Shown piece after piece: positions 1-7,022 of a DNA stretch of 9,188 nt (position 1 is the first letter of the stretch; each line of letters opens with the position of its first letter). The translations under genes were made by a program, and so were the position numbers. Source of the DNA: Alistipes sp. (GTDB lineage: Bacteria > Bacteroidota > Bacteroidia > Bacteroidales > Rikenellaceae); the NCBI GenBank assembly GCA_017391435.1, contig JAFOYS010000136.1:1-9188 (forward strand). Direction: 5' to 3'. Under the pieces are notes generated by a model, which worked only from the letters and a program-made list of their open reading frames with translations, ran no database searches and was not told the DNA's origin.

Positions 1-1262
1 AGACCAATATACTGTGCAATCTCAAGCACTCGCTCACTAACCTTGCGGCGAGTAATCATCTCCCAGAGTGTAAAGAGTGTATGACCACCATCGAGTCCTG
101 GAATTGGGATGATGTTCATAATCGCAAGAATAATTGACAGAAAGGCTGTCATAGACCAGAAGGCATACCAATCCCAAGTACCAGGGAAGATCTTGCCGAT
201 AGCAATAAATCCACCCACCTGCTTGTAAAGACCTGTATCTGGTTTTACGATAAGCTTGAGCTGATTCCAGTAGTTCTTAATAGTTCTACCTGTAAGAGCG
301 GCTCCGGCTGGCACAGCCTCAAGCAGCGAGTAGCTCTTTGTACGCAGTGTATAAGGCAGTGCTGCCACGCTAACACCAATCTTACCCTCGCCATTTACTG
401 GAACAAGAATCTTAAGGGTCTGCTCTGCACGAACTACGGTTAGCTCCGCACTCATATTTGCACGAGCAGCGAGCAGTGGCTGATATGCTGCAAAATCAGG
501 CTCATCAACGCCATCTATACCTACAACCTTATCGCCAACCATAAGGCCAGACTCTATTGCTGTCTGAGAGACAAGAGAGTCGATAATAAATGGATGGTGG
601 ATAGTGCAGAACGAGCCGAAATCATCCTTCTGTCTGAGTGCATTAATCTTCTCATAAGGAATCACTACGCCAGCAGGGATACCATTACGCAGCACCATAA
701 CATTAAGGTCTGCATCTGCAAGTATCACGCGAGAGATTACCGCAGCGCTATTTACAACCTGCTCGCCATTGATTGAAAGTATACCATCGCCATCTCTAAA
801 ACCAAGAGCCTCACCGTCAGCATTAAAACTATAACCATAGCCCTTAGAAACATCCTCATTGGCAAGATACTGCTCACCCCAAGCATAGCTTATACCGCAG
901 TAGATTATAAAGGCAAGGATAACATTCATTGTAACGCCCGCCACAAGCACACAGAAGCGCTGCCAAGCAGGTTTTGAGCGAAACTCCCACGACTGAGGCT
1001 CAGAGGCAAGGTCTTTGCTTGTCTGATTCTCGTCAATCATACCGGCAATCTGGCAATAACCACCAAGAGGCAACCAACCCATACCGTACTCAGTCTCGCC
1101 GCGCTTAAACTTAAAGAGCGAGAAGCCCCAATCAAAGAAGATATAGAACTTGTCAACGCGAATCTTAAAGAGTCGCGCCATAATAAAGTGTCCAAACTCG
1201 TGCACTGTCACAAGCAGTGTCAAGCTAAGAAAAAATTGGATAATTCTAATTACAGTTTCCAT
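1..1262 (-). CDS. rseP: RIP metalloprotease RseP (site-2 protease), C-terminus cut by window edge
   Basis: This is an intramembrane zinc metalloprotease of the S2P/M50 family, which in bacteria cleaves membrane-bound anti-sigma factors and leftover signal peptides. I translated 420 codons from the ATG at 1262 to the left edge. The zinc motif HEFGH lies at residues 21-25 in the first membrane segment. The third-ligand motif NIIPIPGLDGG is at 383-393, with D391 as the expected ligand. Between them are two PDZ-like segments, around residues 140-205 (GFRDGDGILSINGE) and 220-300 (AIESGLMVGDKVVGIDG), as is usual for RseP. Family members are usually about 440-450 residues, so perhaps 20-30 C-terminal residues are missing. 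It follows dxr by 23 bases, with no Shine-Dalgarno sequence and no promoter of its own that I can see, so it is probably cotranscribed with dxr. The identification is firm; the substrate here is unknown. Confidence 0.95.
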   Translation of the reverse strand, partial: METVIRIIQFFLSLTLLVTVHEFGHFIMARLFKIRVDKFYIFFDWGFSLFKFKRGETEYGMGWLPLGGYCQIAGMIDENQTSKDLASEPQSWEFRSKPAWQRFCVLVAGVTMNVILAFIIYCGISYAWGEQYLANEDVSKGYGYSFNADGEALGFRDGDGILSINGEQVVNSAAVISRVILADADLNVMVLRNGIPAGVVIPYEKINALRQKDDFGSFCTIHHPFIIDSLVSQTAIESGLMVGDKVVGIDGVDEPDFAAYQPLLAARANMSAELTVVRAEQTLKILVPVNGEGKIGVSVAALPYTLRTKSYSLLEAVPAGAALTGRTIKNYWNQLKLIVKPDTGLYKQVGGFIAIGKIFPGTWDWYAFWSMTAFLSIILAIMNIIPIPGLDGGHTLFTLWEMITRRKVSERVLEIAQYIG

Positions 1263-1285
1263 CTATGTTATTTTGTATCAATTAT

Positions 1286-2446
1286 TTACTCTTTAATTTT
1301 CAAAAACTCGCGAGCAAGGCGGCGAGACTCAAGATCTGCTGCTACATAGTGCTCAAGTGTCGGATTTAGATAGTTCTCAGCACGATTAAGAGCATACTCA
1401 ATAGTGCGAACTATATCCAAATAGCCACACTTATGGTCAAGAAACGCAGCTACTGCCACCTCATTTGCACCGTTCATAGTACAAGCCGCCGTACCACCTG
1501 CACGAAGGCAGTTGTAGGCAATATCAAGAGCTGGATACTTTACCCTATCTACCTCTGCAAAGGTTAGTGTCGGATTGTCTGCAAAGCTAAAGTGCTCGTC
1601 ACGCTGAGCGCGATGTGGATACATCAGTGCAAAGGATATAGGCATATGCATATCTGGCGTACCGAGCTGTGCCTTGATAGCTCCATCCTCAAACTCCACC
1701 ATAGAGTGGATTACAGACTGCGGATGGATAAGCACAGAGATTTTATCGGCATCAAGGCCAAAGAGCCAAGCAGCCTCAATAACCTCAAAGCCCTTATTTA
1801 CAAGTGTCGATGAGTCGATAGTAATCTTTGCACCCATACTCCACTGTGGATGCTTAAGAGCCTGCTCTGGGGTCACATCCTTAAGAGCCTCTATAGGCAG
1901 ATCTCTAAGTGAGCCACCGCTACAGGTGATTATAAGTCGGCGAAGTGGAGCACGCTCGCCAATAAGGCACTGGAAAATTGCCGAGTGCTCCGAGTCTATC
2001 GGAAGTATTGGTGCGCGATACTGCTCTGCAAGGCGCATAACAGTCTGACCAGCCACAACAAGGGTCTCCTTATTTGCAAGGGCAATCTTCTTTGACTTTT
2101 TGATTGCTGCAATAGTTGGCATAAGGCCAGCATAGCCCACAAGGGCATTAACGACAACATCTACATTATCATCTGCTGCTACCTGCGCCACAGCTTCCTC
2201 CCCGGCATAGACCTTTATAGGATATGCGGCAAGGGCCTGACTAAGTGGCTCATAGAGCGAAGAGTCGGCAATAACCACGCTGTCGACATTAAACTCTACG
2301 GCCTGCTGTGCAAGGCGTTGCCAATTACGATTGGCTGTAAGTGTGGTAATCTCAAAAAGATTACTATTCTCACGAACAATATCAAGCGTCTGCACTCCTA
2401 TAGATCCGGTAGATCCGAGCAGTGCTATTCTCTGTTTCTCCATCAT
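1286..2446 (-). CDS. dxr: 1-deoxy-D-xylulose 5-phosphate reductoisomerase
   Basis: This cytoplasmic enzyme converts DXP to 2-C-methyl-D-erythritol 4-phosphate with NADPH, the committed step of the MEP isoprenoid pathway and the target of fosmidomycin. At 386 residues it has full family length. The NADPH-binding loop GSTGSIG is at residues 11-17 and NKETLV at 125-130. The metal-binding DSEHSA is at 151-156, with D151 and E153 as ligands. The active-site loop HPQWSMGAK is at 199-207, and DSSTLVNKGFEVIEA at 211-225 includes E221, the third expected ligand. NGANEVAV is at 325-332. No key residue appears to be missing. The ATG directly follows the TAA of the M23-like gene with no spacer, and a second ATG comes next, so either could be used. 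Termination-reinitiation from the upstream gene is likely. RseP follows 23 bases later. Confidence 0.97.
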   Translation of the reverse strand: MMEKQRIALLGSTGSIGVQTLDIVRENSNLFEITTLTANRNWQRLAQQAVEFNVDSVVIADSSLYEPLSQALAAYPIKVYAGEEAVAQVAADDNVDVVVNALVGYAGLMPTIAAIKKSKKIALANKETLVVAGQTVMRLAEQYRAPILPIDSEHSAIFQCLIGERAPLRRLIITCSGGSLRDLPIEALKDVTPEQALKHPQWSMGAKITIDSSTLVNKGFEVIEAAWLFGLDADKISVLIHPQSVIHSMVEFEDGAIKAQLGTPDMHMPISFALMYPHRAQRDEHFSFADNPTLTFAEVDRVKYPALDIAYNCLRAGGTAACTMNGANEVAVAAFLDHKCGYLDIVRTIEYALNRAENYLNPTLEHYVAADLESRRLAREFLKIKE

Positions 2447-3301
2447 TTAAAAAACTATATAAGACTCTGGATTGAGCGGTTTTCCTCCCATCCACATCTC
2501 AAACTCAAACATCTTCTCGGCATCTTGCTCCGCTGCAGAGTAGCCAATAACCTCGCCTGCGTTTACTCTCTGTCCCCTTGTAACAATAGCACCAGAGAGG
2601 TTGCGGCTCATAGAGACAATACCATTGTCGTGCTGCACAACAATGCTATTTCCACTCTCTGGCAACCAATCTACAGCCACAACAGTACCCTGAGCAATAG
2701 AGACGATCTGCTGCTCGGCCGCTGCCGCCATACGAATACCAAACAGACCCACCTTTGCATTAAAACGCTCAGCAATAATGCCCTCCATAGGTTTTACGGC
2801 GGTAATCTTTGTATGACTCTGGTTTGCGCTACTTGCGTTGATTGTAAAGAGTCTATCGCTCTCCATCTGACGGCGGAAGAGCGAGTCTGCACCAGACGGT
2901 GGTACAATGCTCTTATCAAAGGCTACAGAGTCACTCTTGACGGAGCTCATAGTAGGCATCTTGCCATCTACAACAAGTATACGATTCTCGTTATAGACAA
3001 GCATACTGTTCATCTTTCGCTCCAAAGAGTCAACACGGATAAGTGTGCGGATAAGCGTCTGGCGAGAGCGAGACGCATCTGTCCTATAGCCCGGAAGCAT
3101 ATCCAGCAGTGGAGTATAGGCCACAAGGGCAAGAAGTATGGCAAAGACAATAGTCACAAGTGCAACACCACTCATCACCATAGCCATAGGCGAAAGATGG
3201 GCGTACCAACGCTCCGCTCCGCTCTCAGGCTCAACAATAACCAGCTTGCGCTTACGAAATATATTATGCCACCAAAGTGAAATTCTCTCAAACAGTCTCA
3301 T
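2447..3301 (-). CDS. Membrane-anchored LytM/M23-family protein, apparently without zinc ligands
   Basis: The layout is a basic cytoplasmic N-terminus (residues 1-36, rich in R/K/W), one transmembrane helix (about 38-62), a linker with a likely short coiled coil (about 78-110), and a C-terminal LytM/M23 beta domain (about 172-284). Bacteroidetes relatives share the WWHNIFRKRKL-like start, the TM followed by an ALVAYTPLL-like stretch, and the final PLNPESYIVF. The fold is recognisable from GTVVAVDW (205-212), VVQHDNGIVSMSRN (221-234) and GQRVNAGEVIGY (243-254). However, the usual H-x-G-x-D is replaced by LFGIRM (186-191) and the usual HLHFELW by MFEFEMW (264-270), so it is probably catalytically inactive. 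Such inactive LytM proteins elsewhere (EnvC and NlpD types) act as scaffolds or amidase activators; that role is only inferred here. It is the first gene of the run with dxr and rseP. The start is supported by a promoter just upstream. Confidence 0.85.
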   Translation of the reverse strand: MRLFERISLWWHNIFRKRKLVIVEPESGAERWYAHLSPMAMVMSGVALVTIVFAILLALVAYTPLLDMLPGYRTDASRSRQTLIRTLIRVDSLERKMNSMLVYNENRILVVDGKMPTMSSVKSDSVAFDKSIVPPSGADSLFRRQMESDRLFTINASSANQSHTKITAVKPMEGIIAERFNAKVGLFGIRMAAAAEQQIVSIAQGTVVAVDWLPESGNSIVVQHDNGIVSMSRNLSGAIVTRGQRVNAGEVIGYSAAEQDAEKMFEFEMWMGGKPLNPESYIVF

Positions 3302-3318
3302 ATGGACACATATTTGTA

Positions 3319-3334
3319 CAAAGATACAAACTTA
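3319..3334 (-). promoter_or_regulatory. Bacteroidetes-type -7 promoter element(s) for the M23-like/dxr/rseP run
   Basis: On the minus strand, TATCTTTG (3326-3319) matches the -7 consensus TAnnTTTG exactly and ends 17 bases before the ATG at 3301. Directly upstream and abutting it is a second match, TAAGTTTG (3334-3327). Neither has a clean TTTG at the 19-21 base spacing; only a weak GTTT is near. A 10-bp palindrome TTTGTACAAA (3313-3322) overlaps the end of the first box and the likely start site. The first box is the likelier promoter, giving a leader of roughly 10-14 bases. Confidence 0.6.
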
Positions 3335-3370
3335 TTTTTGATTTAAACGACTATTTGAGAAATAAAGTAT

Positions 3371-4012
3371 CTAACAACCAAATTCAAGACGCCATTTTAT
3401 CTCTTCAGAGATCAACTCTGCTGTCCGACTCTGTGGCAATAGTTCAATGATCGATGCCACAAACTCCGCCCTCTCTGCAATAGCTGACGAGAGCAGTGCA
3501 ACCGCTCCTTGTGCCACAAGGTGGTTATCCGTATGTGTAGCAACTGCCTGAATAACAGACCTTTGTATCGCATCGTTCGACACCTTCCTGTTGCGCGAAG
3601 CGGCAAGAAGCGCAGAGTAAACCGTAAGGCAATCCTGCGAAGCACTCCAGCTCTGTACAAGACTATCTATATCCTCTACATTACAGAGCAACCCTTGAGC
3701 CGCCTGCTCGGCAAGCTCAGAGTTTACAATACCCTCACGCCAAAACTCTAACTGATCATCTGTTAGGCTCTTAGCATCTGCAATCCACAGCGCAATAATC
3801 TTGAGTTCTCTAACCTGCTGACGGTACAAAAACTCTGCAAGAGAGTGGTCTGTACCAATCTCTGTAGCCATCTCTCGTATGCTATGGATAGCCACGCCGT
3901 AGTTCATACCATACTTAGCGCCGTAGTAGCGGAAGGTATCAAGCACAGCGCCATTCATCTGCTTGCGGATTTTACCGAGCAGAGTGACCATCTTTGATGT
4001 GTTGTTTTGCAT
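3371..4012 (-). CDS. AlkD-like HEAT-repeat protein (DNA alkylation repair family)
   Basis: At 213 residues and largely helical, this resembles the Bacteroidetes branch of the AlkD/AlkC DNA alkylation repair superfamily. The recognisable block is residues 17-104: KQMNGAVLDTFRYYGAKYGMNYGV, then HSIREMA (43-49), DHSLAEFLYRQQVRELKIIAL (55-75), LTDDQLEFWREGIVNSE (83-99). True AlkD enzymes excise N3- and N7-alkylated purines using an aromatic cleft with a Trp/Asp/Arg set. I do not see the WDxVD-like motif or its partner Arg-containing motif here (the corresponding stretch is IVNSELAEQ, then SWSASQDC), so glycosylase activity is uncertain. The ATG lies one base past the TAG of the DUF4831 gene, so the two are probably cotranscribed and coupled. 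No terminator hairpin is visible in the 69 bases downstream. Confidence 0.75.
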   Translation of the reverse strand: MQNNTSKMVTLLGKIRKQMNGAVLDTFRYYGAKYGMNYGVAIHSIREMATEIGTDHSLAEFLYRQQVRELKIIALWIADAKSLTDDQLEFWREGIVNSELAEQAAQGLLCNVEDIDSLVQSWSASQDCLTVYSALLAASRNRKVSNDAIQRSVIQAVATHTDNHLVAQGAVALLSSAIAERAEFVASIIELLPQSRTAELISEEIKWRLEFGC

Positions 4013-4013
4013 A

Positions 4014-4868
4014 CTATTTTGTCACTGGAAGTGCTAAGACTACGCGCTCTCCATATTGATAAATCTCCCTCTCTGCAGCAGCAAGAGTCTTTGTGCCGAG
4101 CAACAGCTCAACCTTGCACTGTGCAGGGATAAGGAACGGTGCCTTACTCTTATCCTTCTCGCCGGCAAGAGGCATAGAGGAGCTATCTACAGCCGAAGGG
4201 ATAAAGCATAACATAATTGGGTCACCAGATAGGTCAGCCACCGGCACCACACCCACGCCATCACGATAACGACAGAGGATATAGTTCTTCTCAGTCGCAG
4301 TTGGGGTAATAGTATAGCTATAGTGGTCTACCTTTGTTGTTGTGGTGCCATAGAACATATCAAGGCACTGCTGCTCCATTGCATCAATCTTTGCAAGTGC
4401 TGCTGCAAGACCTGCACCAAAGACATTCTCGCCAGCATCGCCCGTAATAAGCTCCTTACGACTGCGACGCAATGAGAATATCATCTCAGCCGCCGCTGCA
4501 GCCTGCTGCTCAACACTCTGGGCGCGGTTATCTGTCTTGTAGATAGGCAGAAGAGTCTCAGCAACAGGTGTCACAGGCTCTACAGCCTGAGCTGCTGGCT
4601 CTGTGTCACAAATAGCGGCACTGAGAATCTCGGTCTGTCGCTTCTCAGCTAGTGAAGCACGAACACCGAGCATCTTCTGAGCATAGCGAGCAAACTCGCC
4701 TGGCACAAAATGTGTACTCTTAACACTAACAGTCACAGCAACGCTACTCTTAGGCGCAGAGTAGACCATCTGACCATCTTTTGCGTATAGTCCTACGCGG
4801 ACAACTCCCTGAGCAGACACTGTTGCAATGCAACAGAGAGTAAATATTAGGGCATAAATATGTTTCAT
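4014..4868 (-). CDS. DUF4831-type secreted protein of unknown function
   Basis: This 284-residue protein begins with a clear type I signal peptide: MKHIYALIFTLCCIATVSA, with cleavage predicted after A19. The cysteines at 12-13 lack a lipobox, so it is probably periplasmic and not a lipoprotein. The first mature segment, MVYSAPKSSVAVTVSVKSTHFVPGEFARYAQKMLGV (residues 34-69), matches the YxLPKT...PGxFxxYAxxYLG pattern I associate with DUF4831, a family restricted largely to Bacteroidetes. The middle part is Ala/Glu-rich (about 92-135), and the C-terminal half looks beta-rich. It is somewhat shorter than relatives I remember (over 300 residues). Function is unknown. It has its own perfect promoter only 4 bases before the ATG and is followed after 1 base by the AlkD-like gene. 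The start is fixed by both the promoter and the signal peptide. Confidence 0.75.
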   Translation of the reverse strand: MKHIYALIFTLCCIATVSAQGVVRVGLYAKDGQMVYSAPKSSVAVTVSVKSTHFVPGEFARYAQKMLGVRASLAEKRQTEILSAAICDTEPAAQAVEPVTPVAETLLPIYKTDNRAQSVEQQAAAAAEMIFSLRRSRKELITGDAGENVFGAGLAAALAKIDAMEQQCLDMFYGTTTTKVDHYSYTITPTATEKNYILCRYRDGVGVVPVADLSGDPIMLCFIPSAVDSSSMPLAGEKDKSKAPFLIPAQCKVELLLGTKTLAAAEREIYQYGERVVLALPVTK

Positions 4869-4872
4869 AACA

Positions 4873-4903
4873 CAAAGTTACTTTTTTTCGCTTAATAATC
4901 AAA
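4873..4903 (-). promoter_or_regulatory. Perfect Bacteroidetes housekeeping promoter for the DUF4831/AlkD-like pair
   Basis: On the minus strand, TTTG (4903-4900), exactly 19 bases, then TAACTTTG (4880-4873) matches the known Bacteroidetes consensus TTTG-N19-21-TAnnTTTG. The -33 element overlaps the TGA stop of trmN6 (4901-4899). Only 4 bases separate the -7 box from the ATG at 4868, so the transcript should be leaderless or nearly so. A small dyad (AAAGT-A-ACTTT, 4884-4874) overlaps the -7 box. Confidence 0.8.
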
Positions 4904-5603
4904 ATTTTAGATAAAAATCCTTTGTCAGCTCGCGATACTGAGCGGTATACTCCCGACCCTGATCTTGATAAATCACAAGACTCTGCAGCTCTACACTCTC
5001 AGCTGGCACAACTGAGAGCTCTGCCATTGTACGAATAACCTCGCTATTTGCCCTTGAGCGAATATCGCACCGACGGACAAGCGACAACCGAGTCAGAGCA
5101 AGGTATCGCTCCATCTGCTCTGTAGGCAGTATCAGCGCAAAACGACCCACTCTGCTATCAAGCAGGCGACAGACAGCGCTATCAAGCTCCTCAAACGAGA
5201 GGCTTGTCGTATGGCGTGCCGTAGTGCGGTTTGCTTCTGGACAGAGTAGCGAATCTGTAAAGTATGGCGGATTTGTAACCACAAGGTCAAACTCTGCTCC
5301 ACAGTACTCCTGCACCGAGCTATGCTCGGCAGAGAGTCTATCACTCCAGGGCGAGGCTTTAAAATTTTCTGCTGCACACTCTACCGCACCCTGCTCTATA
5401 TCTATGCCGACAATACTCTTGGCTGCACATCTTTGCGCCACCATAAGCGCAATAACACCCGTACCTGTACCGATATCAAGCACCCGTTCCGCACCAGAAG
5501 CAACGACCCAAGCACCGAGTAGTACCCCATCCGTGCCAATTTTCATCGCTGCACCAGACTGCTCAACGGCAAATTGTTTAAAGAAAAAACGACTGTTCCT
5601 CAT
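4899..5603 (-). CDS. trmN6: tRNA1(Val) (adenine(37)-N6)-methyltransferase
   Basis: This is a SAM-dependent methyltransferase of the YfiC/TrmN6 type, which adds a methyl group to N6 of A37, next to the anticodon, in tRNA1(Val). The signature N-terminus FFFKQFAVEQSGAAMKIGTDGVLLGAW (residues 6-32) is diagnostic. SAM motif I is DIGTGTGV (43-50), the acidic motif II is GIDIE (66-70), and the N6-adenine catalytic motif NPPYF is at 111-115. ARHTTSLSFEEL follows at 129-140. At 234 residues it is of normal length and appears intact. Its ATG overlaps the TGA of the TIGR02757 gene by 4 bases (ATGA), and it is the last gene of the run begun at 8844. I see no terminator hairpin after it; its stop codon instead overlaps the next operon's promoter. 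Closely related family members could methylate another RNA, but this assignment is strong. Confidence 0.9.
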   Translation of the reverse strand: MRNSRFFFKQFAVEQSGAAMKIGTDGVLLGAWVVASGAERVLDIGTGTGVIALMVAQRCAAKSIVGIDIEQGAVECAAENFKASPWSDRLSAEHSSVQEYCGAEFDLVVTNPPYFTDSLLCPEANRTTARHTTSLSFEELDSAVCRLLDSRVGRFALILPTEQMERYLALTRLSLVRRCDIRSRANSEVIRTMAELSVVPAESVELQSLVIYQDQGREYTAQYRELTKDFYLKF

Positions 5604-6388
5604 CTTAAAAAGCCATCTATACCTGCACCAAAGAGCGCGTAGTCATACTTTACCGGATCTTCTGCCGAGAAACGCCTTAAGCTCTGGGTAATCTCCGCAG
5701 TAGCCTTCCAGTCGTTCTGCTTGCGCGACAGAAGTCCAAGCGCACGGCCCATATTTCCGCTATGTACATCAAGAGGCAGATAGAGTGCCGAGGCTGGTAT
5801 TGAGCGCCAAAGGCCAAAGTCTACGCCGCGATTATCCGAGCGCACGAACCAACGCAAGTACATATTGAGTCGCTTACAAGCCGCCCCCTTATCTATTGAC
5901 GAGAAGTGTTTTTCTGAGTGCTGCGAGTGCTCGGCGGAGAAGAACTCTCGGCGCACCTCTGACAGCACCGCTGCCATATCTCTATGCTCGGCATAACTAC
6001 TCTCAAAGAGATTTCCCACAGTGCCATACTTGCGACAAATAGACTGCAGTGCGCGAACAAAGTCGACAAAATCCCCACCGTTAAATGTGCGGTGGACATA
6101 GCTTCTCAAAGTCTCAAAATCACTCTGCTCCGCCCCCACAACAAAACTATAGGGAGCAAAATCCATATACTCCATCATTCGGCGAGCCGAGCGGACAATA
6201 GCCTTACGATTTCCCCAAGCTATAGTAGCGGCCAAAAAGCCCGCAATCTCCTTATCGCGGTCATCTGTAAAGCTATGCGGAACAGATATTGGGTCAGCCT
6301 CAATAAAGTCTGTATTATTATACTTATCGTGCAGAGCCTCAAGCATTTCGTACATCTGCTCTGCGGTAAAATCAGAGTATTCTGCCAT
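5600..6388 (-). CDS. TIGR02757 (DUF2400) family protein, function unknown
   Basis: This 262-residue cytoplasmic protein has no signal peptide or membrane segment. The family is recognisable from several blocks: DPISVPHSFTDDRDKEIAGFLAATIAWGNRKAIV (residues 32-65), KRLNMYLRWFVRSDNRGVDFGLW (172-194), LPLDVHSGNMGRALGLLSRKQNDW (204-227) and DPVKYDYALFGAGI (244-257). The last block resembles the helix-hairpin-helix and aspartate region of base-excision DNA glycosylases, so a nucleic-acid role is imaginable, but no activity is established that I know of. Length is typical and the protein looks intact. Its start overlaps the end of the lolD-type gene by 17 bases, and its stop overlaps the trmN6 start by 4, so translation is probably coupled on both sides. 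Confident as a family call; the role is unknown. Confidence 0.88.
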   Translation of the reverse strand: MAEYSDFTAEQMYEMLEALHDKYNNTDFIEADPISVPHSFTDDRDKEIAGFLAATIAWGNRKAIVRSARRMMEYMDFAPYSFVVGAEQSDFETLRSYVHRTFNGGDFVDFVRALQSICRKYGTVGNLFESSYAEHRDMAAVLSEVRREFFSAEHSQHSEKHFSSIDKGAACKRLNMYLRWFVRSDNRGVDFGLWRSIPASALYLPLDVHSGNMGRALGLLSRKQNDWKATAEITQSLRRFSAEDPVKYDYALFGAGIDGFLR

Positions 6389-7022
6389 CGCTCATAACAA
6401 TTTTACGGTCTACAGAATCGGCAAGAGTTATATCGTGAGTAACCATAACTATGGTCTGACCAAACTCCCTACGCACATCGAGCAGTAGCGAGTGTATCTG
6501 GTCGCGCGAAACGGTATCAAGATTTCCCGTAGGCTCATCAGCCAGCACTACAGAGGGTCTATTGATAAGCGCTCTGGCAATAGCTACTCGTTGCTGCTCA
6601 CCTCCAGAGAGCTCTACAGGCTTATGGTCTGCTCTTTGGTTCAGACCCACCATATCTATCAGCTCTGCCGCACGCGCAAAGGCCTGCTTACGGCTCATAC
6701 CACCTATAAGGGCTGGCATAGCCACATTCTCTACTGCCGTAAACTCTGGCAGCAGGTGGTGAAACTGAAAGACAAAACCTATATGTTTGTTACGAAATGC
6801 CGCCAACTCGGCCTCACTCATAGCACTGCACTCACATCCAGCAATCTCTATCTTGCCACTATCGGCAGCCATAAGAGTGCCCAAAATCTGCAAGAGCGTA
6901 CTCTTTCCAGCACCACTCGCGCCAACAATAGCCACAATCTCGCCCTTGTCAACCTCAATGCTCACCCCCTTAAGCGCCTCAACGGCCATAAATCGCTTAT
7001 AAATCTCTGTAGCCTTTATCAT
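6372..7022 (-). CDS. lolD: LolD-type ABC transporter ATP-binding protein
   Basis: This cytoplasmic ATPase belongs to the LolD/MacB group, which powers release of lipoproteins from the inner membrane to LolA or other MacB-fold exporters. Walker A is GASGAGKST (residues 34-42), the Q-loop glutamine is Q86 in FVFQFHHLLPEF, the signature is LSGGEQQR (138-145), Walker B VVLADEPTGNLD spans 158-169 with catalytic E163, and the H-loop is H196. All key residues are present at a normal length of 216. The FQFHHLLPEFTAVENV stretch and the compact size favour LolD over FtsE or MacB. No permease (LolC/LolE) is encoded nearby in the window, so the partner must lie elsewhere. It overlaps folP upstream by 26 bases and the TIGR02757 gene downstream by 17. 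The exact substrate is not certain. Confidence 0.85.
   Translation of the reverse strand: MIKATEIYKRFMAVEALKGVSIEVDKGEIVAIVGASGAGKSTLLQILGTLMAADSGKIEIAGCECSAMSEAELAAFRNKHIGFVFQFHHLLPEFTAVENVAMPALIGGMSRKQAFARAAELIDMVGLNQRADHKPVELSGGEQQRVAIARALINRPSVVLADEPTGNLDTVSRDQIHSLLLDVRREFGQTIVMVTHDITLADSVDRKIVMSDGRIL

Noticed and set aside
1674..2048. Plus-strand open frame within dxr
   Set aside because: It mirrors a conserved dxr region containing its active-site motifs; the translation has no domain pattern.
2318..3280. A 320-codon open frame on the plus strand
   Set aside because: It runs opposite the M23-like gene and the start of dxr, both well supported by motifs. Its translation is rich in His, Cys, Arg and Ser with no recognisable domain, and there is no promoter of the local type ahead of it.
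3302..3370. A terminator after the AlkD-like gene
   Set aside because: I found no stem longer than a few pairs and no T-run after one in this AT-rich gap; only the promoter elements are supportable.
5224..5691. 155-codon plus-strand open frame over trmN6 and the end of the TIGR02757 gene
   Set aside because: It is explained as an antisense shadow of two genes with clear motifs; composition is Ser/Pro/Thr-rich without structure.
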